64,000 nucleotides of DNA from Adineta steineri. Taxonomy: Eukaryota; Rotifera; Eurotatoria; Adinetida; Adinetidae. Under the pieces are notes generated by a model. The model did no database searches. It worked only from the letters and a program-made list of their open reading frames with translations, and had not been told where the DNA came from. The stretch lies in NCBI GenBank assembly GCA_905250115.1, contig CAJNOI010000023.1:462490-526489 (forward strand). The letters are read 5' to 3'. The position numbers were made by a program, and so were the translations under genes. This document shows, one piece after another, positions 50,339-62,935 of this stretch (its first letter is position 1; each line of letters starts with the position of its first letter).

Positions 50339-52610
50339 TAAAATCCGGTGAAATTCTGATGAATCATATAGAGTCCAATATTATATATATACTTATTGAA
50401 TTTTCTTTAAAAATCTTAAATTATCGATAGTTTTATGAAGAAAATTAATTATCTATTTCCATACATAGATTTACAAAAGGAGTATAAATGAATTTTTAGT
50501 ACATTGAATGTGATTTAAAAGTAACTTCATTCATAATAACTCATGATTACTCTTCAGTATTGCTTTGCTATATTTCTTATTTAATTAAAGATAAGCCTTA
50601 TAGTTTGAAATGTGAACCTTTATTTTCTTTAAAATATAAATATTGTAAATAAAAAAGCAAGGTAATTTTTATTTCTTCTTTCTCGTCATCGGAAGATAAG
50701 TTGTGAGTAGGGTATAAGTCGCTTGGCATATAATGAAGCTGATATTTGATACGAAATTTATTCTATGGCACTGAATCGAGTTTTATTTTATGTGATATTC
50801 CTTCTCTTTTTATTATATCACATACGAAGAATGAAAGAAAAGGTAATTAAGTATATCGTTGGCAAGTACATTCGTAACGTATGTTGTAACCGATAAAAAA
50901 AATAATGCTCAATGCATATAATTGATAAGAAATAAATACATATTCTTCTGATCGAATAGGATTTATTAGATAAATTCGAGGTATTTTGTTTTCAGTAATA
51001 TTAAATAAAACGTCTTTTACTCTAGTGAATATAATATCTATACTTTTAATATGCTAAATATAAATACTATAGGATCAAACTTCGGAATATAGTTTTGTTT
51101 TTCATCTGTATGATTACCATATTAACTCTTCTAAATTACAATATGAATAAAATGTATTCTATATTGTGAAATATGTTTAAAAGTACAAATTCTTTTTTTT
51201 GTTTGTATTATACGAAAAAGAATAACAATAATAACTAAAAAAATAAAACTACCAAAAAGAAGATAAAAAAACTCATATATTAGTCATATCGAAAGCATTA
51301 ATTCTCTTTGGTATTATTATTCGATAGAAATTTTTGTCACAGTAATGGACATCTTTCTAATTATTAATATAATTAGTTGTAATACACATATATACTACAA
51401 CTAATTATAGCAATGATTAAAAGAATGTCTATTGCTGTGACTATATATACTATCGAATGATAATACCGAAGACAATTAATGCATTCGATATATCCTAATC
51501 TGGTCCGAGTAATTTTGTATCTGATGTATATCAGCAACTCTGGTAGTATAAATAATACTACATTTATGATAATTGCTTTGAATGGACTTCCTGATGGAGA
51601 TGCCATGCATTCATATATAAAGATAGTGGCAATTGTTCCTAGTATTAACGTTGACCAAAAATAAAATTCATAACGATTTTTGTTTTGTACCAGCTCGTTC
51701 CTTTTTAAATTTAGTTGATAATCGTTTAAATGAACATTTCAAATTTCATATACAAGTCTTCGCATGCCTCTGGATACAATCAATAATACCATTACAAAGT
51801 GTAAGGAAATATAGAATGCAATACGTAATGATTTTGGATACGTATTTAGAAGACTAAGAATCAGTTTCCCAGGGCGACGATTCCGAACACCGTTTCAGGC
51901 AGGAAACGGCCGTGAACGAATATCGTTTTTCCCCGTTTAACACCGTAGTCCGTATACCCAGATTTGTATATGTAATCTTGCCGGAACGGAAATGGCGCCA
52001 TTTCAGGTCGTATCCGGTGAATAACGATGAACCGTATCCATACCGTTTATTAGTCGTTTCATGCCTGAAACGCGGTGCTTTTTGCCGTTTTATACATGAG
52101 TACCCAGATCCATGAAGACGGGGTCGATTACGATCCGATACCGGTCGGTAAATGGTGCAATAACGGAATCTTTAAAGCCGTATACGGTTAAAATAGGAAC
52201 CCTTTTCGGTCAGTATCTGACCGTATCATCTGAATAGACAGCAACTTTCTGTTATCATCTCCTACTTCTTCCCTATCTCACTTCTGTCTGTCGTCCTATT
52301 GTAACTAGATACTTACCCTTTAATTTATCATTATAGATAATCAAAAAATTAAAAAAAGTTGAAATAAATGAAAATACTTACTGTTCGATTTATCGTTTAT
52401 TATATTAATAAACAATATAAACTGTTTATATAGTTCATAAAATCATTTTCTGAAGTTAAAACACTCAGCTTTATAATTTATTGCAATATGGATTTAATTT
52501 TTCATAGATGACCCTATCCATAATGCTATTTAGCTAACTAATTGTTTCGACTTTTACCAATTCATTTTTCATTTTATCATTGAGCCTTCATATAAAAAGT
52601 AAATAGCTAG
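50339..52610. other. Intergenic, with a possible membrane-protein remnant
   Basis: Mostly AT-rich. On the minus strand, 51373-51606 is an open frame with two hydrophobic segments (AIIINVVLFILPELLIYI and TAIDILLIIAIISC). It continues upstream as NRYEFYFWSTLILGTIATIF, so it may be the end of a decayed or unannotated multi-pass receptor. The family is not recognised. The CpG-rich island at 51860-52235 is listed separately. Confidence 0.35.
51860..52235. repeat. CpG-rich repeat island, copy 2
   Basis: A 375-bp stretch that is abruptly GC- and CpG-rich, built from reiterated short words such as CCGTTT/AAACGG, TCCGG/CCGGA and CCGTAT/ATACGG. It shares two 11-mers and a 10-mer with the island at 41010-41290. 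TACCCAGAT occurs twice inside it. Sharp edges against ~75% AT flanks suggest an inserted element. It has no recognisable coding product. Confidence 0.6.
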
Positions 52611-52634
52611 AGTGTGGGTGTAGGGGTGGGGTGA
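52611..52634. repeat. GT-hairpin arm (locus 13)
   Basis: A single GT-rich arm, AGTGTGGGTGTAGGGGTGGG, about 90 bp before the complete copy at 52723. Confidence 0.5.
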
Positions 52635-52722
52635 TACAATTTAGAAGAGCATACCACGACCGGTTTCGTCCTTGCTTCAGGGATTTCTCAAGTGGCTTGT
52701 GACATCTTAATTCGATTACAAG

Positions 52723-52803
52723 AATCTTGAGGGGTGTGAGTGGGTTTGGGTATGAGTACTTGGTGAATACAGTATCCACACCCAAACACACACCTTCAAG
52801 ATT
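52723..52803. repeat. GT-rich hairpin, locus 14
   Basis: An 81-bp inverted repeat with exact termini AATCTTGA/TCAAGATT and arms TGGGTTTGGGTA/TATCCACACCCAAACACA. It shares the ATCTTGA(A/G)G ends with the copy at 20236, which helps define the true element boundary. Confidence 0.8.
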
Positions 52804-53858
52804 TCAATCTTAATAGGCATAACAGTTGGACAATCAGATCTGAACATGAACATAAATATTTTTACATAATTCGTTATGTGAAGCAAGAAATAATATTGAT
52901 AATCGTTTATATAACTGCTGCATTTTTCTACGTACAACTTAGCTCGACGAATGCTAGCGCCATTATTACACATGTAGTCCTGATTCGATGGTTAATTGAA
53001 GCTACATTCGCTCCATGGTTTTTTTTCATAATTATATTTATGTACTATGTCGAATGGAATGACAACTCTTATATTATTGAACTTCCATCATTACATATTT
53101 TTGTACTAACTCTCAAGTTACCGTTATTCATCAAAATGCGATATATCGAAAGTGAACCTGACTGTTTTCTACATGATACTCAAGCATTTCTTTTTCATTT
53201 CTTATGTTGTGTATCTGAATATAGGAAGTCTTTTGTCAATGTATCTGATGTAAGAGCAAATCAATCGTGTAATTGGTGATTTTTTCATGTTTTTGTTTTG
53301 GATTAATTTTCAATAAATCGAATATAATATCTAATCAACCTTGTTCAACTTAAATTTTCAAAGGTAGAAGTTTTTCAAAAAATTAGCAGTTTATCATATT
53401 TTTTTTTCAAAAACTAGTAGTTTTATCGAAATGAGGATATTTTTTGATGATTTTTTTGGATAGGGATGAGCATCTTGGGGGCAGATGTGGGTGTAAGAAC
53501 AGTATAATATTCATACTCACACCCATCCTTCAGTTGATCATCATCGTAATTTCTACATTATATTTCTTCGATAATGTTGATATATTAGTTAGAAAAATAT
53601 TAATTCTATGAAAACAATTATGAATTTGTTATACAAACTGTGCAATAGTGACATCTTTTTGAATTCTGATAATATAAAATAACAAAATTACAACTGAAAT
53701 AGGAAATATAATTAAGAAAAATAGATGAAAATATGAAATAAAATATTTTTAAATAGATTATCTATGTTGATTTAATAATCACAAATAATGAGTCATATTT
53801 TAGATTTGAAATCTATTCGTGGAGTGTCTTATTTTCTTTTTATTTCCCGAGAACGAGA
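52804..53858. other. Intergenic with a hydrophobic ORF
   Basis: A 133-codon frame at 52878-53279 begins MKQEIILIIVYITAAFFYVQ (signal-like) and has a second hydrophobic stretch, but I recognise no family, and it overlaps no splice pattern. Coding status is doubtful. GT hairpin locus 15 lies at 53472-53532. Confidence 0.35.
53472..53532. repeat. GT-rich hairpin, locus 15
   Basis: ATCTTGGGGGCAGATGTGG and GTGTAAG pair with TACTCACACCCATCCTTCAG. It is a diverged copy about 330 bp upstream of TECR. Confidence 0.65.
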
Positions 53859-55240
53859 ATGTCTGGAAAAACTCAAGGCAACACTTTTCGAGTATTGAAA
53901 CTTTTATATTAATTATTTATTCATTTTTATATTTTTCTTTTAGCTTGAAGTCCTTAAAGCACGTGGAAATGGTGTAGTAACAACTATTGAAAATGTATGT
54001 TTTGTTTTTCTATAAAACTAAATCTAAATTTTTCATTAAAGATATCAGCAAATGCAACAATTGCTGATTTAAAAAAACAAGTTGCTCAAAAAAGTAAGTT
54101 TTTTCAAATCTCAAAACAAATTTTAAAGAACAAAATGAAATTTTATTTTAGAGCCAAAACTTTATCCTGATCGTCAATCATATCGAAATGAACCAAGTAA
54201 GAATACAAATTTCGATTTTATTTTTAATTCTAAATCATTTTTGTTAGCTGGAAAATCGGTGAAAGATACACAAAAATTATCGGAATTAAATGTTGATAAA
54301 ACAGGAAAAATTTATTTTAAAGATTTAGGGCCACAAATAGGATGGAGCACGGTAATTATACTTTTTAATATATTATTGTTTCCTATCTACATGATATTTA
54401 TATATTAGGTTTTCATGGCTGAATATGCAGGTCCATTGGTTATTTATCTATTATTTTATATTCGACCAAGTATTATTTATGGTTCATCAGCAAGTTCAAA
54501 ACCAATGCATTTAGCTGCTCAGTTAGTTAAATTCGTTTATCTTCCTCTTTTTTTAATCGAAATAATTTTAGTTTGGGCGCTGCTTGTTGGACATTCCATT
54601 ATGCAAAACGTATTTTAGAAACAATATTTGTTCATCGATTTTCCCATTCAACAATGCCTATATTTAATTTATTTAAAGTAATTAATTTTATTTTGAAATT
54701 AAAATTAAATAAATAATTTATTTATTTATCTTTAATAGAATTGTGGTTATTATTGGGGATTTACTGCAATGGTTGCATATTTTGTTAATCATCCAAAATA
54801 TACTCCACCACTATTTGGTTCAGCTCAAGTTTTTTTAGGTTTAGCAATTTTTCTTGTAAGTTAGTTTATTTTTAATCGACAAAAAAAACGAAAGAAATAA
54901 TTTCTGATTTTAGATAAATGAACTAGGTAATTTATCAATTCATTTACTTCTTCGTAATCTTCGTCCACCTGGTACAACTGAACGACGTATTCCATATCCA
55001 AATAAAACAAATCCATTTACAAACTTATTTCATTTTGTATCATGTCCAAATTATACTTATGAAGTTGGTTCATGGTTAGGATTTTCATTAATGACACAAA
55101 CATTAACTGCATTTCTATTTACAATTGCTGGTACAGTACAAATGACAGTTTGGGCTAAACAAAAACATCGTGCTTATAAAAAAGATTTCGCAGATAAATA
55201 TCCAAAACAACGTAAATCGATCATTCCATTTATAATTTAA
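53859..55240 (+). CDS. TECR: Very-long-chain trans-2-enoyl-CoA reductase
   Basis: Nine exons in phase: 53859-53891, 53944-53994, 54042-54093, 54152-54196, 54248-54351, 54409-54521, 54572-54677, 54739-54855, 54914-55240, giving 315 residues. It is the last enzyme of the ER fatty-acid elongation cycle. An N-terminal ubiquitin-like part ([20 protein letters not shown], then [20 protein letters not shown]) is followed by [20 protein letters not shown], then [20 protein letters not shown] (FVHRFSxxTMP), [19 protein letters not shown] and the steroid-reductase C-terminus ([13 protein letters not shown] ending [11 protein letters not shown]). Several membrane helices are evident. Complete and intact. 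Confidence 0.95.
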
Positions 55241-55659
55241 TTTGAAAAACAACAAAACAAAGAGACTACTTGCTTTTTTTAGTTCTATGTGTGTGTTTAG
55301 TTTGATGTCTAAGTTTAAAACAACAAAAGATTATTTCGATTTCATCATTCATTTTTAAAATAAAAAAATAAAAACAAAACAACGTTTCCTTTGCTTTTAG
55401 ATTCGTATGAATTTTTTTTCTTTCAATGAAATGAAATCTTTACGAAATAGTAGTAGTGATATTAGTTCTATAAATAAATAAAAAAAAGAAAAAGTTGATG
55501 ATTTTATTTCGTTTATATTTATGATGAAACATCAATTCGTTGTAGTGATAAAAATTCTGATGCAATGTTGCATCATTTGAGAATATGCAAGAAATTTGTT
55601 GAATATAAAAATAAAAAAAAATAATTCTATTTATTAAAGATTTATTTTAAAAATAAAAA
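55241..55659. other. Intergenic
   Basis: Short AT-rich spacer between co-oriented TECR and EIF2B3, with nothing recognisable. Confidence 0.5.
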
Positions 55660-57672
55660 ATGAAAGAATTTACAATAATCTTATATGCTGGTGGAAATAA
55701 TCGTTTAACTACAGATTTATCTCTTCCAAAATCTCTTTTACCAATTGGAAATCGTCCATTAATTTGGTATACTCTTCAAGTTATTCAATCTCATTCTTCA
55801 CTTGCTTCATCACCATTAATTATCTTAACATCGGGACAATATCGACAAGCTCTTGATGATTATCTTTCAACATTAAATATAACATATGAAATAGTTATTC
55901 ATCGACAACATCATGATTCGACAAGTGGTGGTGAAGATCAACAACAAACATCAGATGAATTAGGTACATTAGATGTTCTTCGTTTATGTTATTCTCGTAT
56001 ACGAACAGAATCAATATGTCTTCTTACTTGTGATCTTTTTGGAAAAGTTAATCTTACACCATTAATTAATATGTTCAGAGTAAGAGATGCTTCATTATGT
56101 ATGCTTTTACTTAAAACAACAACAACATCATCAACGACAGGAAAAGATTCATTAGTACAACCTGGACAAAAAGCAAAATTTACCGCAGGTTAGTAGACCT
56201 ATACCTAAAGAACAGTTTCAAGGGAAATATTTCTTTCTTACTTTTGAATCTCATACCAATAAATCGTATATATCGATGTAGTCCAACCACTGTTAAAATC
56301 CTGATTATGCTATTATTCGTACAGATCTATTAAAACAGATATAAAGTCATACTTTTTTTTAAATAGAACCAGAATATTATACCATTGACCAATCAAGCAA
56401 TACCATCACATCAATCCGATTAAAAGCTGATTTAGATGAATATCTTCCATTACGACAAAATATTCTTGCTAAGTAATATAATTAATTAGATTTTTTTTGG
56501 TTGAAAATAATTTTTTTATTTTTCTTAGATATCCTCGAACACTTATTCGAACAGATTTAGTTGATGGTCATTTATATTTAATAAAAAAATCATGTTTAGA
56601 TGTTGCTAATCGTTCAACATATTCATCATTTCGAAAAGAATTTCTTCCAAAAATGATTCGTCAAATAGCTATTGATAAACCACTTGAAGATCTGATTTTT
56701 CCAGCTAATAATAGAAAACCAATGATGAGACAAAAAAGTTTGTTGAACTTCATATTTGTTTTTTTCAAAATTTTGATTTTATTATAAAAAAAACTAGCGA
56801 TGGATTTGGATGATCATGGAGATTTATCAAGAATATTAGAACAATACGATTGTGATGATAATCAAATAAGAGGTGGTTGTTATTATTTCATTGATGATAC
56901 ACCATTATTTCGTGTGAAACATGTTCTATCATATCTCGAAGCTAATCGACAAGTAAGTTTTTCTTGAAATTGAAAAATTCTGTAGATACAATAATATTAT
57001 GAATAAAGTGTTAAAAATACCATACTATATTAATCTTATGCATATCACGATTGAATTAATCAATGACGTTTGTATATGATTTTATATCTGATATCTTTCT
57101 TATTTCGAAGGCTTCATCACTCATTTCATCATATACAAATGAAGATATTACATTTAAAGATCGACTCGAACAGATTCAAGTAAAACTTGATTGATTTAAA
57201 ATTGAATAAAATTTTAATTTTTTTCATTATAGATTAGTTCAGATTGTGTAATTGGTGATGGACATGATATAGGAAAGAAAACAACAATAAAACGAACTAT
57301 TATTGGAAAAAATTGTCGAATTGAAGATAAATGTAAAATAATAAATTGCGTTCTTTTAGATAATATTCATGTTAAAGAAGGGTAAAAATTAAGAAAACAA
57401 AAAAAAGACAATTCTATTTTATTTATTATAGAGTAACTCTACAAAATTCTATATTATGTTCTCGTTCAACAATTGGATCAAAATGTGAAATACAAAATTC
57501 AATTGTTTGTTCAAACCAACAAGTTGAAACAAATAGTTAGTTATTCTTTTTTCATTTTCTATATTATTGAATATTTATTTTGCTTCTTTTTAAAGAAAAA
57601 CTCAATTGTGAAACAGTATCAGCAATAAGCAATGAATCTACTGGCTATATGATATATGACGATGAACAATAA
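55660..57672 (+). CDS. EIF2B3: Translation initiation factor eIF2B subunit gamma
   Basis: Eight exons in phase: 55660-56188, 56367-56472, 56529-56737, 56798-56952, 57111-57179, 57233-57381, 57432-57535, 57596-57672, giving 465 residues. The N-terminal nucleotidyltransferase-like domain reads FTIILYAGGNNRLTTDLSLP, KSLLPIGNRPLIWYTLQV, then ELGTLDVLRLCYSRI and LLTCDLFG. The C-terminal left-handed beta-helix hexapeptide repeats read SDCVIGDGHDIGKKTTIKRT, IIGKNCRIEDKCKIINCVLL and NSILCSRSTIGSKCEIQNSI. It is a subunit of the eIF2 guanine-nucleotide exchange factor. The GTRL-type loop is modified to GGNNRL, as expected for a non-catalytic gamma subunit. Intact. Confidence 0.93.
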
Positions 57673-58493
57673 TCGTGTAGTCTATTTTTATGGGAAAACA
57701 ACTTTTCTTTTTTTTTTCTTTTAATCCGTATTCAAGAAAAAGAGAAGATAAATAAATAGAGAAATTAACGCTTATCAAATAATTACGAGTATTTAATATT
57801 CAAGGATAAAAAGAAATTTCCATGAATTGTGTAAAGTAGAACGAAAACTAGTGTAATATTGTTATGACTATTTAATTAATCATAAGAAAATCGGAAATGA
57901 AACTTGTATATTTGAATAATACGGATATCAATAATAAAACAAGTTTCTTCTGCTTTATTTTATCGGGAAGTTAAAATAAATATGATCAAAACATTGAGAG
58001 TACATAGTTTTATTTTAAAATGTTTTCGTCCATAAAAGATGATGTTAACAAAATAATATATTGATTAAAAATCAATATTGATTCAGTATCGTAAAGACAT
58101 ATTTTAAAATCAAAAACTATTTCATCATCAGCTGCTGTGATAATTAAAATGTTTCAATATAAGATGAACAGAATACTGTAGTTCGAGATATAGAGATATA
58201 AACTAGAGTAGATAGTTGAATGGTATTTATTCCGAAAATTTATACAGCACTTATGACAATAAGTTGCTCTTAGTTGTGCAAGGATATAGATATTATTAAT
58301 TTTGATGTCACTATTTTATCATTAACTTGTATGCTCTTCTTTTTTGAATTAAGTTAGATGATAAGAAATAAAAAATAAACATGACATCATTGTGCTATCA
58401 TTTTTTTGCTGTTGTTTATTATCATATAAATATTAACGTATGAAAACTACTATATACTCATTGTAAATAACGACAAGTTTTTATTTAAAAAAA
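57673..58493. other. Intergenic
   Basis: AT-rich spacer, no supported feature. Confidence 0.5.
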
Positions 58494-59240
58494 ATGACAA
58501 GAGTTGGACCCTTGATATGGTTTTGGTCTTTAACTATTTTACCATTTACTGCTATTCTTACATTTATTTCGACCTTGATAATATGTATTCATGTTCCAAA
58601 TAATGCACCAGCCGATGAAAAATTTCCTCAAATATCTCAGCTTGGTACAGGTCAAGCTTATTATTATTTTCTTAGTGGATTTATTTTATTAGCACCTCAG
58701 TTGTTAATTATTTTATTTGGTAGAGTTCAATTACTCTTTCAAACACAATATATAATTCATCGTGCTATCATATGTATTGTTCATGTTCTTGCTCTTTTTT
58801 CTTGTGTTTTTATGCTTATTATGGCTGCTGTGAGTATTGATACTATTCCTTCGATTCATCTAACTGGTGCATTTGGAATGTTTGGACTTATTTCATTATT
58901 TTGTCTTTTACATACAATTATTATTGTTTATCTTTATCTGCGTCGATCCGATGCTCCACAACATTCGAATATTATTTGGCCAATATGGTTTCTTATTTGT
59001 AGTCTATTACTGATTGCATTTTTCGTTTATTGGCTCATAACAGCACAGGGTATTCCAGAATATATTGCTGCAGCTACACCTTTTCTTTACTTTCTTGGTT
59101 TCGTACCACAATTTTTTTATGCAAGCAAGAACAAAAAAACGAGATACTCTTTTACCTACTGTTATGAGATTCTCAAGTCAAGTGGATACATAAATGATGT
59201 TGTTAGGTTTTTTTATGAAATAATATTTTTTTATATGTAG
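58494..59240 (+). CDS. FRAG1/DRAM/TMEM150 (Sfk1)-family six-helix membrane protein
   Basis: A single-exon, 248-residue protein with about six hydrophobic helices. Helix 1 is FWSLTILPFTAILTFISTLI. An extracellular loop (HVPNNAPADEKFPQISQLG) leads into TGQAYYYFLSGFILLAPQLL, and later helices include GAFGMFGLISLFCLLHTIII. The layout (long first loop ending in a GT-containing motif before helix 2, then five evenly spaced helices) fits the Frag1/DRAM/Sfk1 family, which acts at the plasma membrane or lysosome. No intron is visible, unusual for its host-gene neighbours. The family call is from topology more than signature residues. Confidence 0.65.
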   Translation: MTRVGPLIWFWSLTILPFTAILTFISTLIICIHVPNNAPADEKFPQISQLGTGQAYYYFLSGFILLAPQLLIILFGRVQLLFQTQYIIHRAIICIVHVLALFSCVFMLIMAAVSIDTIPSIHLTGAFGMFGLISLFCLLHTIIIVYLYLRRSDAPQHSNIIWPIWFLICSLLLIAFFVYWLITAQGIPEYIAAATPFLYFLGFVPQFFYASKNKKTRYSFTYCYEILKSSGYINDVVRFFYEIIFFYM

Positions 59241-60222
59241 GATTATATCTTTCTTCTTAATACTAATCATTAAAAACATTAGTTTTGTCTTTCGATATTT
59301 CTCATAGCATGCGAGTATGTTATAGCGTAGGATATTGTAATATTTTATCAACGACTAATTATCCTAACGTCGACTTTCTTTTGCCAGCTGTGACAGGAAA
59401 TGACGTCGTTTATTTTTATTTTTTTTCGTCATATCACTGGTAATATATACGTTTCTTGCGATACAAAAACAAATAGAGTAAGTAATATTTGTACCAAGAA
59501 TAGTAATAATAATACTACTCCACCTTCAATCTAACATTTGGCATTGAATCAAATATGAATAATTATCGAAATGTAAATATTCCATTGACTATTTATAATA
59601 TGAATATTATAGATTAACAAGAGACCTGCAGGACAAATCTTTTCCTGTTTCAAATCTCGTTTGTCAGTTAACTGACGTTGATGATTTGTGTTTGAGTCCA
59701 CTGACCAACTGCAGGAGATACATAACTGACGAGGAGAATGATAGCAGAGATATTTAAAAACACCTCATGGTACTTATAGATTTAAGAATTACTGAGTCTT
59801 GTCTCTCACACAGGACTTTAAGATGAATCATTTAACAATGACTCTATTTTTATGAAATTTTCATTTTCGATTCCAAAAAATGAATTGAACAAAATTTAAC
59901 CTTGGTTTACAAATATACATGATATCTATTAGCATCAACAAGGTCTTTCCATAAGGAATTCTCTTGATACCCTGTACGAAAAATAGATTCTCTCATACAC
60001 TAATGGTGAACAATATTTTGAAAATTCTAGATATGTAAAAGTTTTTCTCTTCACTCGTGATCGATAGGGTTAAGGTCATTTAACATCACTTTTTTATTTT
60101 TCTTATAGTAAAATAACTGTTACAGTCATTTCCTATATATCTGTATATGTTTATATTTTAGTGTTTAAAGAAAACAATCAGTTAGCTAAACACAAAATTG
60201 CATGAAATTGTTTATGTGTTTT
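59241..60222. other. Intergenic
   Basis: No supported gene. The stretch at about 59630-59820 is slightly less AT-rich and contains a repeated CTGCAG/CAACTGCAGGAG neighbourhood and an ATATTTAAAAA TATA-like word near 59748. It may be promoter-like, but no transcript is identifiable. Confidence 0.4.
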
Positions 60223-61205
60223 TTATTTTCCACAGTGAGCACAGCATTTGGAATTACGAACATCTGATGCACAATTTGATTTTGACACTTCTTCATTACT
60301 TCTCATTTCTTTGGAATGATTTAACGACAGTAATTCAAGCTGCTCAGCCACGGATATCGAAGGTAAACTAACAGCATTGACTACGGTGATTATACCATTG
60401 TTGAATTTATGAATTATGGCAGCCCGTTTCTTTGCACTAAAATATAGAAGATAAATAATTCATTAACTTCTGAAAATTGTAACAATATCAAAGTTTGAGA
60501 GAATAGACATTTTCTAGAAGATCTTGTTTTACCTTTAGAAACGGCAATTCAAATCAAAATTCTCAGTTAGTTTGCTTCAATTATACACTTTGAAATTGTC
60601 TTTCGATGATCAAAGTTTATTAGATTCTTCATTCTTCTTTTAACAATACCGTTAATTGAAGATTCTCCGTTGAAGAAATTTCGTAGGAGTTTATAAGCAT
60701 ATATTTATGCACACACAAATAATTGATGACGAGAAGCGTCTTCACTGTTGATATTAAAGTTAACTTGTTAACGTCAACCTAAAAAACATTAGAGAATTTC
60801 ATTCTGAACAATCTCTATATTCATTTCTTTTGTTTTTGTTCAATAAATAGGCATCAATGATAACATCTTTTAGTTCACCTTGAGCGTACATCTACACTGA
60901 CTGTATTATTCTTATACCAGGCGTTATATGTTCAATGTCTACTACGAGTCATCCTTCATTCTTCTTTTTTTTTTTCGTTTTCATGGACGACGACGATGCA
61001 TGAGAAATTTTTGTTGTACTGAGTAGTAAAAGATAGAGACAAGAATCAGGACTTACCAAGTTGAATCAATTCCTGCATTGATGAACACTGATTTTTGCTT
61101 ATCAGTAATTTCTATCAAATGTCGATCAACTGGTTGTTCTGAAACATATCGTTGTTGCAGTATAGATGAAGGTACTTCTTTAATGAGAACATTTGTATTT
61201 GCCAT
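60223..61205 (-). CDS. Orphan two-exon protein, 120 residues
   Basis: Exons 61057-61205 and 60223-60436 splice at canonical GT-AG sites to an exact 121-codon frame. The product begins MANTNVLIKEVPSSILQQRY and includes INAGIDSTCAKKRAAIIHKF and GIITVVNAVSLPSISVAEQL. It ends in a Cys/His cluster (NCASDVRNSKCCAHCGK) that might bind zinc. The 620-bp intron is long for this region. I do not recognise a family; it may be lineage-specific. Confidence 0.5.
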
Positions 61206-62442
61206 TAGAATTTTAGAATAATAACTTCAAATCGTTGTTTTTCTATTGAACAGAAGTCTTTTCGCGTCTTTTTTTTTCTTTGCTTGTGTACGCGTAGGAT
61301 CGAAAGGGCAGAATGAAGATAGACGATTCCCTCGTGATGTTGTCTAACGAGAATATAACGATAAAAAAAAAGAAAAAGAACGACAAAAAGAAAAGAAAAA
61401 AGAACGGCTGAATTGTACGTGAGGCACGCCATTTGAGTCTTTTCAAGCAAATTGCACTATCGTCACAGACTTTTATTTTTCTTCCTTTCTCCACTGCCGA
61501 CGAGAAGAAAGACAGACGAACCATTGAAAGCAACAAAAAAGTCATCAGATAAAAAGTGGAAGATATATTTCATGAACGTGTTACAATTATTGAGAGTATT
61601 AAAGGACGTCGTGCGATCGATTTTTTTCCAATATTCAATTATACACAAAGCTCTACAAATCGGTCAGATAACTGTATGCTAAAACTTATAGAAATTTAAA
61701 TCATATAATTACTACTTTGATGATATTATAGTTTTTTGATTAATTGTCGGGATACAGGAGCAAAATCTACATTGAATTTTAGATTCTTCTAAGCGCTTTT
61801 ATAATACTAGCATAAAAACATGTCGACATACGTCCGACACTCCTTCGTCAACATTGTTAAAGAGAAACTCAACGGACATATACTATAGTTGTTAAATAAA
61901 CTGCTATGACTATTGCAACTGATGATTTCATTTTATAGGCAAAAGTATATGATATAATACCTGATCATAGTTTCGATAAGTTAACTGAATAGTGAACTGT
62001 ACTGAAGTTGGAGTTATATCAATGGATAAAAACTGATTTAACTTCGATGATTCATCATCATTCGCTATTCATTTTTTGAAGTTTTTTCTTTCGTAAAATT
62101 AATCTATGCATTATTTCTGTGGTTTCTGAAAAGTTCTCAAATAGAAAGTGAACTCTATATCAATAGAAAAATCAATCCGAAAAATATTTCTAAAAACTAA
62201 CCTTAGATTCTGTATCCTCACTTCCGATTACCTTTAATCGATGATTTTAGCGAAGACTAAGGTTTATCCCTCTTGTTATAGCCTACGTTCTTTTCTGACT
62301 GGCTTCAGTTAACGAACGTTTGGAATTATACATTTTAAGTCGAGGATTTAAAAGGCTATATAATCCTTTCTCTCAGAAAAGAGAATTATCAATATATCTT
62401 CTTTTTAAATGGAAATATATCTGCTTGTTTTATACTACTTTG

Positions 62443-62508
62443 ATGAGGGGTGTGGGTGTGGGTGTGAAGATGAGATAAGCATTATATCTACATCCACAAA
62501 AATCTCGT
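62443..62508. repeat. GT-rich hairpin, locus 16
   Basis: GAGGGGTGTGGGTGTGGGTG is followed by a decayed right arm, ATCTACATCCACAAAAATCTC. The GT arm carries a perfect GTGTGGGTGTGGG tandem. Confidence 0.65.
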
Positions 62509-62900
62509 ATGATTCACTTGTGTTTCGGCACGTGAACTGAGACACTCAAAATCTTAGACGAATCACTTACGATCTATTAATGTGAATTTTTTTATTAACT
62601 CGTAAAAGAATTCAAGTTAACTTGTGAACTATATAATGTAGACTTTGATGGTTTCTTTTCTAATTGCACATTGTGGATATTTCAAATAAAATGAGAGAAC
62701 ACTATGATAAATTAGTACCTTACGATACTGAAGATCGAACAGTCAGCAATAGCGGATTGAAGGATACTTATAATGCTTCCCTTGAGAAAATTTAGAAGAT
62801 TGAATTATTTTGGTAAATCAGAGTATATATGTTTATGGATACTTTTTAAAATAGAATTTTGAAAGAAATGATACATAATAGTTCGGACGCATCCAGCCGA

Positions 62901-62935
62901 GAGTTAAGCGAGTCGAAGCGATGAGCGTCATTTGT
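62901..62935 (+). repeat. Short dispersed repeat, copy B
   Basis: Starts GAGTTAAGCGAGTC and continues GATGAGCGTCA; it aligns to 40455-40489. Confidence 0.45.

Noticed and set aside
52878..53279. 133-codon hydrophobic frame as a confident secreted or membrane protein
   Set aside because: AT-rich DNA readily gives Ile/Phe-rich frames that mimic signal peptides; no homologous motif or splice structure supports it, so it is mentioned only within the intergenic entry.
61240..61680. Overlapping 60-100-codon frames rich in Phe or Lys on both strands
   Set aside because: Low-complexity T/A-run translation in a promoter-like region; no splice or family support.
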